A stretch of 64,000 nt of DNA from Wallemia ichthyophaga EXF-994 (GCF_000400465.1 NW_008806293.1:64601-128600); one strand, 5' to 3'; counted from the stretch's first letter, positions 1 through 11,672 are shown. Made by a program: numbers and translations. The notes: a model not told the origin generated them from the letters alone.

Positions 1-103
1 ATGGACCACAGCTAGCAGCAATTCCGCATTTACTTTCGAGGTATAATTTCATTCTTCAATAACTTATCTATAAAGTGGTGATTACATATATGTAAATTAT
101 TCT

Positions 104-729
104 TTAATCCTTTTTCTCCGTTTTGTCGGATGATTCAGTATTTTGGGCTTTGTCACTCGACTGGGCATCTTGATTAGCATTTTGATCTGTACCTGGTACA
201 TCTTCCGTCTTCTCAGTTTCAATCCTACTACTCTGTTCAGCTTGTATTCTCTCAAAGGCCCTAACGACCTTTGATTGCAAGTAATGACTGTACGGCTGTG
301 TATCTGGCTTGACTTTGTTTAAGTGACTTCTTCTTTGAGGTTTCTTTGGTTGGGCCTCTGCTTTCGGATCTACCTTAGGCTGAGGAGGGCTATTCATTTT
401 GAATAGGTGATCATAGTTGTGTTGAATATCATCTAAACTAGCCTCTCGCTTGACATTCAAAATCAAATGAGCCTCATCAAGCGTCATCTTGAGCTGCTTT
501 GTTGCGTGCTGAGATGGATTGGCTTGTGAAGCATTTTTATCATTTGACTGTTGAGAAGGTTCATTCAAATCAGGCTTGTGGGTTGCGTTAGAGACTGCTT
601 GCCGACCCATTTCCATGAATGCCTTCCCGAAGGCTTTGCTAGCACCGAAAGTGACCTGGGCTATTAATTTCGGCAGATTAGACTAATAATTGGTCAGATT
701 TCGTATAATACACAGATAGCACTCACCAT
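104..729 (-). CDS. PAM16: Pam16/Tim16, J-like subunit of the mitochondrial import motor
   Basis: Pam16 tethers and restrains the J-protein Pam18 at the inner-membrane TIM23 channel, regulating mtHsp70-driven protein import. I read two coding exons: exon 1 is only the ATG (729-727), then a 44-nt intron (683-726, donor GTGAGT, acceptor TTAG), then 682-104. The joined protein is about 193 aa. It opens with SNLPKLIAQVTFGASKAFG, the usual hydrophobic targeting/anchor segment, followed by the J-like domain around MTLDEAHLILNV. An in-frame TAG directly upstream of exon 2 makes the intron necessary. The C-terminal ~80 residues are an acidic, Lys/Gln/Ser-rich tail, so the protein is longer than the usual 125-150 aa. 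Its start codon overlaps that of the divergent TIP20 gene. Confidence 0.88.
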
Positions 730-2977
730 GGATGCTTTGAAAATGGACGTTGAAGATCAAGTGATACGCAAGTTGGAGAAATCTGAATTATTGAGGGATT
801 TAAATGTTTCTAAGGATTTCAATGATTTTAGTGAATACACCAGCAAATTAGGCGTTTTAAGCCTGTCAAATGTAGAGTTGAATCATCAATTCAATCAATT
901 ACTATCAAACTATAATCAGCACGATAAGACTTATGATTTAAAAGCTGAATTGATTGAATTGAAGCAGCTGAAGGCTTATAATCATTGGCTATTAGATCTG
1001 ATTCAGTTGGGGAAACTACTCGATGACTTGGCTATTAATTTTGATATCAATAAATACAATTCTATCAGATTGATGGAGCTTGAGCTTCTGAGAAAGTACA
1101 ATAACCATGAATATATTTCAAAACTCAAGCAAAACACGTTCAATAAGATCAAAGATGACTTGATTTCAAGCTTGGTTAATGATCTTACTCGATTAGGATA
1201 CCCAAATGATGAAATCAGACCCCTAAACCTTGAAAATTACCCTTCATTTACTCTCAACCTTAGTAGATTGAATGAATTTGATATAGAGACGTGCAAAATT
1301 GATGATACTGATTACAGATGCCTTGTCGTTCAAGCCTTTGTTGAACCTATCAGAATTAGATTCGCTTACCACTTTGAAAGTAACTTATACACCAGCAAGC
1401 TCAATAAACCTGAATATTATCTCAATTATATCACTGACAACATCATCAAACATAGGAGATTTCTTTCTTCCGAAATACAGCACCTCACCCCGCATGATAA
1501 CACCCTGAATAGCTACGTCGATCAGCTTATTCAACTAACTAAGGGCAAGTTTGTCAGATCTATACCTTCTATGCTCGGTGTTCCGAATATACTCACTCAC
1601 ACTATCCATCAATGTCTGAAATTTGATCAATTCCTTCTCTCGCATGAGCTATCCACAAATGCTGTTATCTCTAATGCCTTTTTGAATAATGGCGATTGGT
1701 TCAACAGCTGGTTGGATTCTGAAACCAGGCTCGCGAACGACACGTTCCAATCCATTATCAGTTCAACGAATGCCTGGTCATTTATTCAGCAGACGTCTTG
1801 CAGTGATAATGAAGATGACTTCTCTCTAGATACGAAATCTTCTATCAACTGCACTGTTTCAGCTCAGAAAACTTTGGATCTGATTGAGGCAATCACGGGT
1901 GAGTATTTCCTAAGCAACATAACATCTTCTGAACAAAGTCTAGATAGGTACAGACCACTTCCATCGCTCCAACAGCGCGCCAATTTCTTAATTAAAGTGC
2001 AGCTTCCGTTGATAGAAAAATACGGTAACAAATTGACAATGTCTCTGGACGCATTTGAGTCTTATTCATCTACATTCATAGCAGCAATGTCAAGTGTACC
2101 GGGCTCGTTTGGAGAGAAGCATAAATCTAATCAGGAAGATTCACTAGGATCGTCCACCCTCACTAAACTTATCAAAATCATATTAAATGCGCAATATTTT
2201 AGTCAAGTAATATCTGACTTGGGTGAAGATATCTTTTTTTTGGAACTGTGGGATCATTTCACAGCCTCCTCACCAACTGACAACGGTACATTTGAGAAGA
2301 CCATTTTTTCAGAACTCGCGAGCATGTTTAATACTCTATCCCAACGCGCCCAAACCATTTTGATTGGCCATACAGCTTCATCAGTAATGCTTTCGTTCGA
2401 CGACTATCTTAAATCGAGACTGTGGAATCTAGACATACAACCTGAAAAAGACGAATATAGTCAGGAGCTGTCAAAATCTTACAGTATCTTGAAGCATCAC
2501 TTAGTTGTGATACATGAAGAGCTATCTTACAGTTACAGAATTGTAACAAAGGTGCTGATCAAAGAGATATCAAATACGGTGATGCAGTCGATTCGACGGA
2601 GTATATTTGAGCTGCGTCAACAATTTTCTCATCCCTCCAGCCAACAATTCTTAAATGACGTTATCAACTTTACCAAACTAAACACACCCCATTCAGACAT
2701 AACATTCAACTCGTTTATACCATTGATAGATCGCCTCATTCTACTCAGTCTACCTTCCAAACAAACAGATGAGAACTTGAAGGAGAGAACGCTGTCGAAA
2801 GCGATGCAATACGCATGGGAGGATGATTCAACACATTACAACAGATGGTGCCGTCAATTACATCTCAATGATCTGGCTATGGTGGGGTGTGCCGGTAATT
2901 TCGAGGACAGACGGTTTACAGTCGATCACGTCGAAGCTCAACGTATTCTCAGAATGAGAGTAGAGTGCTGGAGGTGA
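728..2977 (+). CDS. TIP20: RINT1/Tip20 family subunit of the Dsl1/NRZ ER tethering complex
   Basis: This 749-aa intronless protein belongs to the RINT1/TIP1 family, which with Dsl1/ZW10 and Sec39/NAG captures COPI vesicles returning from Golgi to ER. The family signature is around residue 215: RFAYHFESN, then KPEYYLNYI and HRRFL, equivalent to the RINT1 'RFxYHF..N..T..L.KPEW' stretch. The C-terminus (AQRILRMR) is also family-like. The N-terminal 150 residues are predicted coiled coil. The start is at 728 or the in-frame Met at 743; no other in-frame ATG lies upstream before a TAA at 665. Its 5' leader coincides with intron 1 of PAM16 on the other strand. SYF1 follows 59 bp downstream on the same strand. 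Confidence 0.85.
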   Translation: MDALKMDVEDQVIRKLEKSELLRDLNVSKDFNDFSEYTSKLGVLSLSNVELNHQFNQLLSNYNQHDKTYDLKAELIELKQLKAYNHWLLDLIQLGKLLDDLAINFDINKYNSIRLMELELLRKYNNHEYISKLKQNTFNKIKDDLISSLVNDLTRLGYPNDEIRPLNLENYPSFTLNLSRLNEFDIETCKIDDTDYRCLVVQAFVEPIRIRFAYHFESNLYTSKLNKPEYYLNYITDNIIKHRRFLSSEIQHLTPHDNTLNSYVDQLIQLTKGKFVRSIPSMLGVPNILTHTIHQCLKFDQFLLSHELSTNAVISNAFLNNGDWFNSWLDSETRLANDTFQSIISSTNAWSFIQQTSCSDNEDDFSLDTKSSINCTVSAQKTLDLIEAITGEYFLSNITSSEQSLDRYRPLPSLQQRANFLIKVQLPLIEKYGNKLTMSLDAFESYSSTFIAAMSSVPGSFGEKHKSNQEDSLGSSTLTKLIKIILNAQYFSQVISDLGEDIFFLELWDHFTASSPTDNGTFEKTIFSELASMFNTLSQRAQTILIGHTASSVMLSFDDYLKSRLWNLDIQPEKDEYSQELSKSYSILKHHLVVIHEELSYSYRIVTKVLIKEISNTVMQSIRRSIFELRQQFSHPSSQQFLNDVINFTKLNTPHSDITFNSFIPLIDRLILLSLPSKQTDENLKERTLSKAMQYAWEDDSTHYNRWCRQLHLNDLAMVGCAGNFEDRRFTVDHVEAQRILRMRVECWR

Positions 2978-3036
2978 TTACATAGTACACATAGAATCAC
3001 TTAGAATTTAAACCTATTTTCTCTGATAATTAAATT

Positions 3037-6000
3037 ATGCATTATACACTGCCAAATCTACATGCTGTGCCTTCTCAATCTCTGACCATTACCACCGAGA
3101 TGTCCGCGGAAGAACTAAAGGGAATATTCCCACTCACAAAGCCATTGCCTTTACCGTCTAATAATACACCTCTTTCTAAAATCGTTGATCTCCAATTCGA
3201 AGAAGAGTTATCGAAAAATCCCACCAATCTGCGTGTCTGGTTCAGCTACATCGACGTCGTGAACTCCAAGCTTGAATTATTGACCCCAATTGAAGAGGAT
3301 GACAGTATATCCACGTCTACCAAGGAGTTACTGGGACCGCTCGCAACGCCAGATAGACGCACCATTTATCAGACTCTTACAAGTATTTACGAGAGAGCTC
3401 TCGGCGTATTTCCATTTAATTATCGGCTGTGGTATGCCTACCTGCTCATGAGGTTGTCATTTTTAACTGAAAACATCACCCACGACGATATCAACCAGCT
3501 GAGGAACAACAGAAGACGCTTAGTAAGAGGGCAGCCGTTGATCGATTTGGAGAAAGGTGACGAGAGGATCCCTTGGAAGGAGGTGTCTGAGGCTAACTAC
3601 TTGGATGGATTGATCGGCGAGTCTGAGTGGAAGGCCACTGCTGCCGTTTTTGAAAGATGCCTATCATGGCTACAGAGCGTGGGTGTGTATCGAAATCTAA
3701 TTCCTCTGTAACATATCCAAACAGATGCCACGTATATGGTTGTTGTATTTATCACTACTCAGCAATCCGGCCTGCCCACCCCGTTTAGGGCGCACACATG
3801 CTAGGCGTACGTTCGATAGAGCGCTGCGCACCCTTCCCCCTTCGCTACATATGCGTATTTGGCCAGCCTATCTCAATTGGGCCAAGTCGATGGGTGGACA
3901 TTGTCTGACCATCATTTGGAGAAGGTATTTGGCAGTTGATCCATACCCAATCGAGACCTACATTCAACTTTTACTAAATGGCGAGAAGCCTTCGAGTAGG
4001 GCCCTCGAGGCTTGTAAGCTTCTGCTCAAACTTTCAAGATTGTCAAGAGAGAATCACTATGTGTCTCCTCAAGGTAAAAGTCCCTACATGTTACTTAATG
4101 ATTGGTTGGAGGTTTGCTCCGAGTACGCTGACATTGTCGGCGTTGATGTCGAAAAGGCGACTGCGTTGAAACCGGTACAAGTCGGGGGACGACACAATGA
4201 AATGGATAAAATTACAGAAAGCATTTCAAAACAACCCGAAGACGAGAAGCCGGCTGGTATTGATTCAAATGTTGATGCTGATATTGACCCTTCAAATGAT
4301 CAGAAATTAGATGTTGATTATTTGGTACGCAAAGATGGTTTGTCAATATACAAAGACCAAGCTGGTAGATTGTGGACTGGATTGGCCACATACTGGATCC
4401 GTCGTGGAGAGTTCGAAAAAGCTCGTCAAGTGTTCGAAACGGCGATTAAGTCAGTGGTCACAGTCAGAGATTTCACGCAAGTGTTTGATGCTTATGCGGA
4501 GTTCAATGAGCAATTAGTAACATCTTTAATGGACGCCTTAGCAGATATAGATGATGATGAAAAAAATGATCTGGAGGAAGACCTGGATAGTAATATGCAA
4601 TCATTCGAGCATTTAATGGACAGGCGACCAATTTTAGTAAACGATGTAATGTTACGTCGTAATCCGAACGATGTCAACGAGTGGCAGAAGCGCATTGCAT
4701 TGTTCGACAATGACGACGAAAAGATTGTTAATACATACACAGATGCTATACTCACCATAAAACCCAAACAAGCAGTCGGATTTGGAGATCTTTATGCAAA
4801 CTTCGCAAAGTATTACGAATCCAAAGGAGATATAGGTAGTTCCCGTCAAATCTTTGAAAAGGCAATTGATGTAAATTACCGCCGTATCGACGAGCTCGCA
4901 GAAATCTGGATTCAATGGTCAGAGATGGAATTGCGACATGATAACTTTAACGAAGCGGTGAAGGTGATGGAAAGAGCAACGACTACACCAAAAAACACAA
5001 AGGTGGACTATTATGATGAGAGTTTGTCTCCACAGAGGCGATTATTCAAATCGTTGAAAATGTGGTCATTCTATGTCGATATTATGGAGAGTATTGGAAG
5101 TGTTGAATCTACCAAAGCAGTTTATGATAAGATTTTGGATCTAAAAATAGCCAATGCACAGATAATCATCAACTATGCTTTGTTTTTGGAGGAAAACGAT
5201 TACTTCGATGACAGTTTCAAGGTCTATGAACGCGGTGTGGACGCATTCACTTACCCTGTCGCATTTGAGCTTTGGAACGTATACTTGTCAAAGTTCTTGA
5301 AGCGTTATGTAAGTGAATGGACAAATTATATAGTATACTAACAAGATTAAAAGGGAGGATCTAAGCTGGAACTGGCGCGTGACTTGTTCGAACAAGCTGT
5401 TGAGGGAATACCAAGCAAATTCGCCAAACCAATATTTCTGATGTTTGGTAAATTAGAAGAGGAATATGGACTTGCAAGGAGAGCCATTAGAGTTTATGAA
5501 CGTGCTACACAAGCGGTCTCGGATAAAGACAAGTTTGAGGTGCGCAATTACACTAGATGACAATAATATTCTAACAGCAGTTGCGCAGATGTACAAGATA
5601 TTGATTGCAAAAGTAGCTATGAATTTTGGTCTCGCAGCTACGCGACCTGTCTACGAAAAGAGTTTAGAAGAGTTACCGGATAAGTCTGCGATAGTAATGG
5701 GCTTACGCTTCGCAAATCTTGAAAGGAAGCTCGGAGAGATTGACAGAGCGAGATCAATTTACGCGCATACTTCGCAGTTTTGTGATACAAGAATTCAAAA
5801 GGAGTTCTGGAATGAGTGGAACCAATTCGAAATTGATCACGGTAGCGAGGATACATTCAGAGAGTTCTTACGTATTCGTAGATCGGTACAGGCGTCATTT
5901 AACACAGAGGCACATTATTTGGCAGCGCAATCGCTGCACAACAACGCGAGCAAGTCGGGCGAAGATGGTGGGGAAGAAGAGGCGACTGCTATTAATGACC

Positions 6001-6152
6001 CAATGGCAAACGTTGAGAGAAATATACCAGGATTCGTCAAAGGGAAAACACAGGAGAAGGACGGTACAGGCGAGGAAGGGGATAGTGAAGGAGTTGAGGG
6101 AGGAGGAACTAATAATGAAGATGAGATAGCAATCGATGAAGAGGATATGTAG
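3037..6152 (+). CDS. SYF1: Pre-mRNA splicing factor Syf1/XAB2 (HAT-repeat protein)
   Basis: Syf1 is a scaffold of the Prp19-associated (NTC) complex in the spliceosome. There are four coding exons: 3037-3684, 3725-5308, 5354-5539 and 5589-6152. The introns are 40, 45 and 49 nt, all phase 0, the second with a TACTAAC branch point. Total is 993 aa if the first ATG is used; a second Met at 3100 is possible. HAT (half-a-TPR) repeats run throughout. Diagnostic stretches are DLQFEEEL near the start, RNPNDVNEWQKR in the middle, and LERKLGEIDRARSIYAH followed by RIRRSVQA and IPGFVKGK near the end, matching Syf1/XAB2. An acidic insertion (roughly residues 350-400) and an acidic tail are extra. This is one of four splicing-related genes in the window. 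Confidence 0.93.
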
Positions 6153-6491
6153 AAGTACAATGGCATTATAAATAATAAAAATTTTCAAGAGTATTTAAAT
6201 TTCACTATACCACGTTCTCTCCTGGGAAAGAACTACGATGATAAAAAGATTTCAGCTGTCTGGGTTTAGTTGAATAAAACAAATTCAGTCATCTAAAATG
6301 TTTAAGAATCTCTTAAATTACAACATGATGAGATAAACAAGCATAATTAGAGTCAAGCCTTGAGCCAATTTCTTCCCCTGTGTGGGTGAAATAGGCATGA
6401 AAGTAGTGCGTCCGCTTAATGGACTCTGAAGATTGTAATTTGAAGAGATTCTTTTTGTAAAATAAGCTTGAAATTTGATAGTAACACCCTT
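6153..6491. other. Short intergenic region between SYF1 and NUC1
   Basis: About 340 bp of AT-rich sequence between two same-strand genes. It presumably holds the SYF1 3' UTR and the NUC1 promoter. I see no conserved ORF, RNA gene or repeat in it. Confidence 0.5.
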
Positions 6492-7596
6492 ATGCCTTTA
6501 CTTTCACCAATTCACATAGCTGCTTTTACTTCTGGTGCTGTTCTAGGTGCAGGAAGTGCTTATTATTACGGTAGCAAAAGTGTTGAAGGCGTTAAATTGA
6601 GCGCGTCTCCACCTACGCCTGTACCTGCGACAAATACTGCTTCGATTCCTACACAAGCTCCAACACCGGTTAACTCAATCCACAATCCTCAAGATGTTAT
6701 TAAAATGGGATTCCCAGGTTGTTCGACGTTGTATGCTTGAAATATTACTTATCTTTGCCTTATAGGCCCTATATCAGACCTTATGCGTCGAGAGGCGTAC
6801 ATTACTTCATATGATAGAACAAAGAGACATCCAGCATGGGTGAGTTTTATTACAGCAGATAATACCCATCAATCTTACTTGCCTTTCTCAATAGACAGCA
6901 CAACATTTGACCGCAGAATCACTTCAAAGAGACAAGTCAGCACCAGCTTCAGATAGAAAGAACAGTCAATTCAAAGAAGACAATGCAATTCCAGACAAGT
7001 TTAGAGCGAGATTGTCAACCTACTTCAGAAGTGGCTATGACAGAGGTCACTTGGTTCCAGCTGCAGACGCTAAATCAGGCCAAAATGCAATGGATCAGAC
7101 ATTTTATCTTACAAACATTGCACCACAAGTTGGTCCAGGTTTTAATAGAGAGTATTGGGCGTATTTCGAGACATTTTGTCGAAATCTCACCAAAGATTTC
7201 AGACACGTCTATGTGTTTACACTGCCACTTTACCTACCAACGAAAGAAATAGATGGAAAATGGAGAGTTAAGTATGAGGTTCTAGGTGATCCATTCAGTG
7301 ATACACCTACTATCAGTGTACCAACACATTTCGGTAAAGTGGTTATGGGAAGTAAGGACGAAGGACACAGGGATTTGTCACTTGCAGCTTTCGTGCTTCC
7401 TAACCAGGCTATTCCAGAACAAGTACCACTTCCTACGTTCTTACAGAGCATTGAAAAAGTCGAGAGAGATGCCGGTTTGATGCTTTTTAACGACAACGTC
7501 AAGTCTACAGCTAAAGAATTGTGCAAGCAAGTGAGATGTGAGGCTGTTGTGCGTAAATTTGATCAATTCGGTAAGCAGATTGGCAGTAAAAATTAG
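6492..7596 (+). CDS. NUC1: Mitochondrial DNA/RNA non-specific nuclease (endonuclease G family)
   Basis: Nuc1/EndoG is a beta-beta-alpha-metal nuclease that degrades DNA and RNA, resides in the mitochondrial intermembrane space and acts in mtDNA turnover and cell death. Three exons: 6492-6717, 6766-6839, 6895-7596 (introns 48 and 55 nt), giving 333 aa. The N-terminus (MPLLSPIHIAAFTSGAVLGA) is a hydrophobic mitochondrial targeting/anchor segment, followed by a Pro/Thr-rich linker. The catalytic DRGH motif is at about residues 149-152 (histidine general base), followed by the metal-binding Asn within the segment FYLTNIAPQ and the Glu of FNREYWAYFE. The start at 6492 is the first in-frame ATG. 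The gene converges on NC2-alpha, leaving only 45 bp between the stops. Confidence 0.93.
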
Positions 7597-7641
7597 ATAG
7601 AGAAGGAAGCAAAAGTACAAGAGTGCGCGTAGATAAATAAA

Positions 7642-8278
7642 TTATTCATTCGATAGTGTATCATGGAGTTGCTGAGGTGGTTGAGATTCATGTTGTGTGA
7701 TGTCTTGTTCAGCCTTGACATTAGGAGGATCTTGTTGCTCGGCAGGTGTAGGAAGTTGATGCTCAGATTGTTGCTGATCGGTTGATGTAGAATCTTCTTG
7801 CTTTGCTGGTAAAGAATCTTCTTGGATAGCCTGCGCAGATTCATCTTTAACAGAATCCTCTTTATCTTCATTTGTCTTAGACTTGCGACCTCTACGTTTC
7901 TTTGTTGCAGTGTCTTCCGAGGGAGCAGGTATTTTATCAGCGATTTCAGTCAAGAAGTCAAATTGTTCAGTATTTGAAATTGTCTGTTTGAGATGTTGTG
8001 CCGTCATTTTCTTAGCGCCCTTCTCCTGAGTTATTTTGATAGTCTCATCGACGAGAGCTTGCATAAATAATTCCAAAGCTTTAGCTGAAAATTGACAAAT
8101 AAGCCAAGTGAATATTCGATAAAGCTGAATACTAACAAATAAGTACAGGCGTTGCTTGTGCAACTTTACCAACTTCATCGTCCATTTGCATAATTTTCTT
8201 TATGCGAGCGACGGGAAATTTTGTATTCTTTTGCTTTTTGATAGCGGCATGAGATTGCTTTTGAGGTTGATCAGACAT
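7642..8278 (-). CDS. BUR6: Negative cofactor 2 alpha subunit (Bur6/DRAP1), histone-fold protein
   Basis: NC2-alpha pairs with NC2-beta and clamps TBP on promoter DNA to repress or redirect RNA polymerase II initiation. Two exons: 8278-8137 and 8084-7642, with a 52-nt intron whose removal joins VLI to SKALELF and reconstitutes the histone-fold helix 2. The signature [20 protein letters not shown] precedes the intron, and [11 protein letters not shown] follows it, matching DRAP1/Bur6. A basic KKRRGRKSK patch and a long Gln/Glu/Ser/Pro-rich C-terminal tail follow the fold. The ATG at 8278 is the only true ATG; the reading frame further upstream has none. Confidence 0.9.
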
Positions 8279-8362
8279 TGGTGGTTGGTGTGGGTGCTGG
8301 TTGGTGTTGGTGGTTAGGTTGACAGCCAACAATCATCTAGAAGGGAGAAGCTAAATATTTAA

Positions 8363-8928
8363 ATGACATTTATTGATTCAAAGAGGAGGAAATTCAATGT
8401 GACTGGTGAGTTATACAGTGGAGTTGCTTAGTCGTTATATTGATATATTTACGGGATAGATCAACAATTACGAATTAAAAAAGTTATCAAGAGACAACAA
8501 CAACAACAACAACAACAACAGCACCAACAATCATTCAATCAAAATCTCATTGGATTACAGAATTGCGTTGTTTGTAGACGCAACTTCAATTTCAAGTTAA
8601 GCTCGATATCGGGTAATATCTGTGCAATGTGAGCAGGACTTAGATTATTCATTTAAATACCTTCTAATCCACTCACAGATGCAATTCACCTGCATGTTTG
8701 ATCTGCTCCCGTAATTGTAATGGCATCTTCAACTCAAACTCAAAGTGTGAGCAATCAACGCGTAAAAGATCGATCAATGAAGATACCATGAAGCTAGTCA
8801 TTCAAGGATGCTCAAGAGTTCTATGCAAGAATTGTATTATTGAAGAGTCAGTTTGTTTACTCATTATCTACCCACTAACACTACTCAGTCACCAAAATCA
8901 AATTTGTTTAGATTGTTACAAACAATAG
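8363..8928 (+). CDS. Small cysteine-rich (CxxC-repeat) predicted zinc-binding protein with polyglutamine
   Basis: No single reading frame shows this gene; it appears only after splicing. Four exons: 8363-8405, 8460-8628, 8679-8846, 8889-8928 (introns 54, 50 and 42 nt; the last has a CTAAC branch point). The exons sum to 420 nt, exactly 139 aa plus stop. The protein has a short basic N-terminus (KRRKF, RIKKVIKR), a run of about ten Gln from a CAA repeat, then Cys pairs in order: CVVC, CAIC, CLIC, a lone C, GC, CKNC and a terminal CLDC. This spacing suggests two or more zinc sites of RING/treble-clef style. I do not recognise the family and infer no function. Intron 3 is 3n and stop-free, so retention would stay in frame. 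It is divergent from NC2-alpha (84 bp between ATGs). Confidence 0.6.
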
Positions 8929-9036
8929 CATTTTACTTTTAGTCATTGATATGTATTTCTATTAAATAAAATTTGCATCTTCTATGCCAGTTTTTGGTCT
9001 CCCTGTTGGTGTCTTCTCGGTTGAAATAAATTAAGC

Positions 9037-10318
9037 ATGACTTTTAATGAGAATGTCGTGACGTATGAATCTGATAGTCCATCAACATCTACAAATTCAA
9101 CAAAGTCATCTACAAACTACTCAAATCTCATTCCAATTGATTGCTTACCTTTTCAACGAATCGCAAACGTCATTGAACCAACATGCTTAGACGAGAATAA
9201 TGAACCTTATTTATGTATGTTTTATGTCTTTTATACACTTTCTCTCACTCATTATCACTCAAGTTAACGCTTGGATTGTTAACCTCACTTCTCCAGTTCA
9301 AACCCGTGACCTTATTAGATTTTCAACTCATCACAGGCTTGAGGATAAAAAGTGTGAACGAACGAAGCATCTCCGTAGAATTAGAAAGGCTTTTCCTTAC
9401 GAGAATGTCGACTGTGGCCCACACACAGCCACTTCAAACCTCCCTGGCCTTGATTACTGCATCAGTGTACTTCTCGCTGAAGCCACTCCTGACTTGACCA
9501 AGGATAAAGTTAAGCAGCTCCTCTCACGAACCAGCGCACAAGTCACAGATCTAGACCCATACATACTTAAAGTTCCTTCGAGGAGGGCGACTACTGGTGA
9601 GGAGTACAATGCGTGTCAGAAATACTGGCCTGTTTCTTTTACCCCAAAAGCTCAATTCGTTAATGGTTTCACCTACGATTATTGGGATGTTCGCAAATTA
9701 GACTGGGTAATGAACGGTTTAGATAAAGCGAAATCATTGGCCTATGAAGCAAAGTCTCGTGGTGAACTTCCAATTGCCGCTCACGTCTCTTCTCCACCTA
9801 TAGAGATACCTGTGCCGCCAGGATATCCACCCCCGACGCCTAACATGACCGCTTTGGGTTACGATACAAGATGTAGCAGTGGGAATCCCTTGAACCATGC
9901 TATCTTTAATTGTGTGCGCAAAGTTGGTGAACTGCGCTACAAGGCGGATGCCGAAACGACGACAATCAACGGAAATGACAATGAGAAGCGCAGCAGTTCT
10001 ACGCAACCAAATACCACTGCCAACAATACACCCACCTTGTCAGGGTTAAACGCTTGTCAAAATGGCGCTGAATATCTATGTACCTCCCTCACACTCTTCT
10101 CCACTCATGAACCGTGCATGATGTGCGCCATGGCTTTGGTACATTCAAGAGTTAGGGATATTTACTTTCTCAAAAAGTCTACGTCGTCAGGTGGCTGCGG
10201 ATCTGTGTACGGTGTACACGAAATGCAAAACCTCAATCATCACTTTGAAGCCTGGTGTTTGAATAGTGAGCATCCTTTAAGTAACGGACTGGATTTAGAT
10301 GACCATATTAGCCCGTGA
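9037..10318 (+). CDS. TAD3: tRNA-specific adenosine deaminase, non-catalytic subunit Tad3/ADAT3
   Basis: Tad3 pairs with Tad2 to convert A34 to inosine in tRNA anticodons. Two exons: 9037-9214 and 9264-10318 (49-nt intron, phase 1), 410 aa. The cytidine/deoxycytidylate deaminase fold is in the C-terminal half. The zinc ligands are the His in NHAIFNCVRKVGE and the two Cys of PCMMC. In catalytic deaminases the first motif is HAE; here the glutamate is replaced by Ile, as expected for the structural Tad3 subunit, so the enzyme should depend on Tad2. Between the motifs sits a low-complexity Asn/Thr insertion (about 35 residues). The N-terminus is Ser/Thr-rich. Confidence 0.9.
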
Positions 10319-10512
10319 AGTATGGCTCATTGGTTACTAATTAACCCCCTGATATATGTAATTGTCTGTACTTTTATTTCGACTTTCTTGTTTCTGTCGC
10401 ATACATTAAACACTTTGCATTGGTAGACTTGATTCATTTTATCTGATAGTTTAAATTGAAACTGATACACATACATTTATATACAAAAATTATACCCATG
10501 AATCAATGCTTT

Positions 10513-11639
10513 CTACTGATATCCGTCTGAGTACATTCCCGGCCTATATACAAATCCTGGCTCAGGCATCTGAGGATGGCTGAAAGGATCCTTGTGGTTT
10601 TCCTCCATCGACACTCTATCGTAAGGATTACCTGGTTCAGGTTCGAATGGATTGATAGTTTGACCGCTCGTCAGAGGTTCTGAGCTGTCATCGTATGGTC
10701 TCGATGTATTTGGTTGATACGTTTCCTTTGAGTAGCCGTAGCCTCCTGCTGCAGCTTCCTCATCCATATCTGGAGCTGTAAATGGTGGATCTCTTACGCC
10801 ACTCTTTCTGCCTTTTTTGATCAGAGTCTTGCTATTAAGCATGATTTCTGCGATTGATCCCATCCAACTAAAGAATACAATCCAGAATAGAATAGCTGCA
10901 GCCTTCTTCGTACCACAGAAGGTCGACAAGGCGTTCTTGAAATCATCACCTTTGCCTTCATGAGGATCGTCATCTGGATTCTCACATCCTGGTGTGGTGA
11001 AGGCAGATCCTGTGGTTATGGCTGCAAGTAGTAGGGAGATTAAGACACCAGCGCCGTTCAAAACCCATGCAGATCTGCGCTCTTTGAGAAATAGGTCTGC
11101 ATTCTAAGGAAATAACGCGTCAATTACGCGTCTTCGAAGGATAAAGAAAAGTCTACTCACCTTGAGCATATTCCTCTTCACGTAAAGCATTGGTATCGTG
11201 AATAAAACAGTCGACATTATCAGCAAAAGTAAGCTGACTGCTAAAGACAATCTATTGATCTGTGTAAGGATACTTTCTGTTGTTATTGCATATCACGCAC
11301 CCAGATAATCCAGAAGGACCAACTTCCCATTTAGCTTGAAATCCGGCAGTAGCAGCCCACATGATCAAACAGAGCAGACTGCTACCCATCTGGCAGCTTC
11401 TAATAATAATAGTAATCACCGACATTTTGGTATCCTTGAAAGGAAGTTTGTTAGATCAAGTTGAGTTTGGGCGTTGCAATTGAACTCACGCTAATTGACG
11501 CAATTGGAATTTCATGATATGTGTCTTCTTTGTTAGATCCACCAGTCATGAGAATATCGTGGGGATTTGATTCTTGCTTGTCAAGCTTAGGTGTTGGCGT
11601 GAAAAGGTGCTTTAGTCTTAGAGTGTATCCTTCGAGCAT
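10513..11639 (-). CDS. Four-TM MARVEL-domain-like membrane protein
   Basis: Four exons: 11639-11490, 11434-11301, 11251-11161, 11103-10513 (introns 55, 49 and 57 nt), 321 aa. After a ~55-residue cytosolic N-terminus come four hydrophobic segments: the first around SLLCLIMWAATAGFQ, a second around LAVSLLLLIMSTVLFTIPML, a third beginning GAGVLISLLLAAITTGSAF, and a fourth beginning AAAILFWIVFFSWMGSI. Two cysteines (PGC, TFCGT) lie in the loop between TM3 and TM4. This layout resembles fungal MARVEL-domain proteins of the plasma membrane. The C-terminal ~100 residues are soluble, rich in Pro/Tyr/Glu. Five copies of the MluI cell-cycle box ACGCGT lie in its upstream region and third intron. The exact function is unknown. 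Confidence 0.7.
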
Positions 11640-11672
11640 TCTGAGTTGGAAAGTGTTTAGATTCTAAATTAA

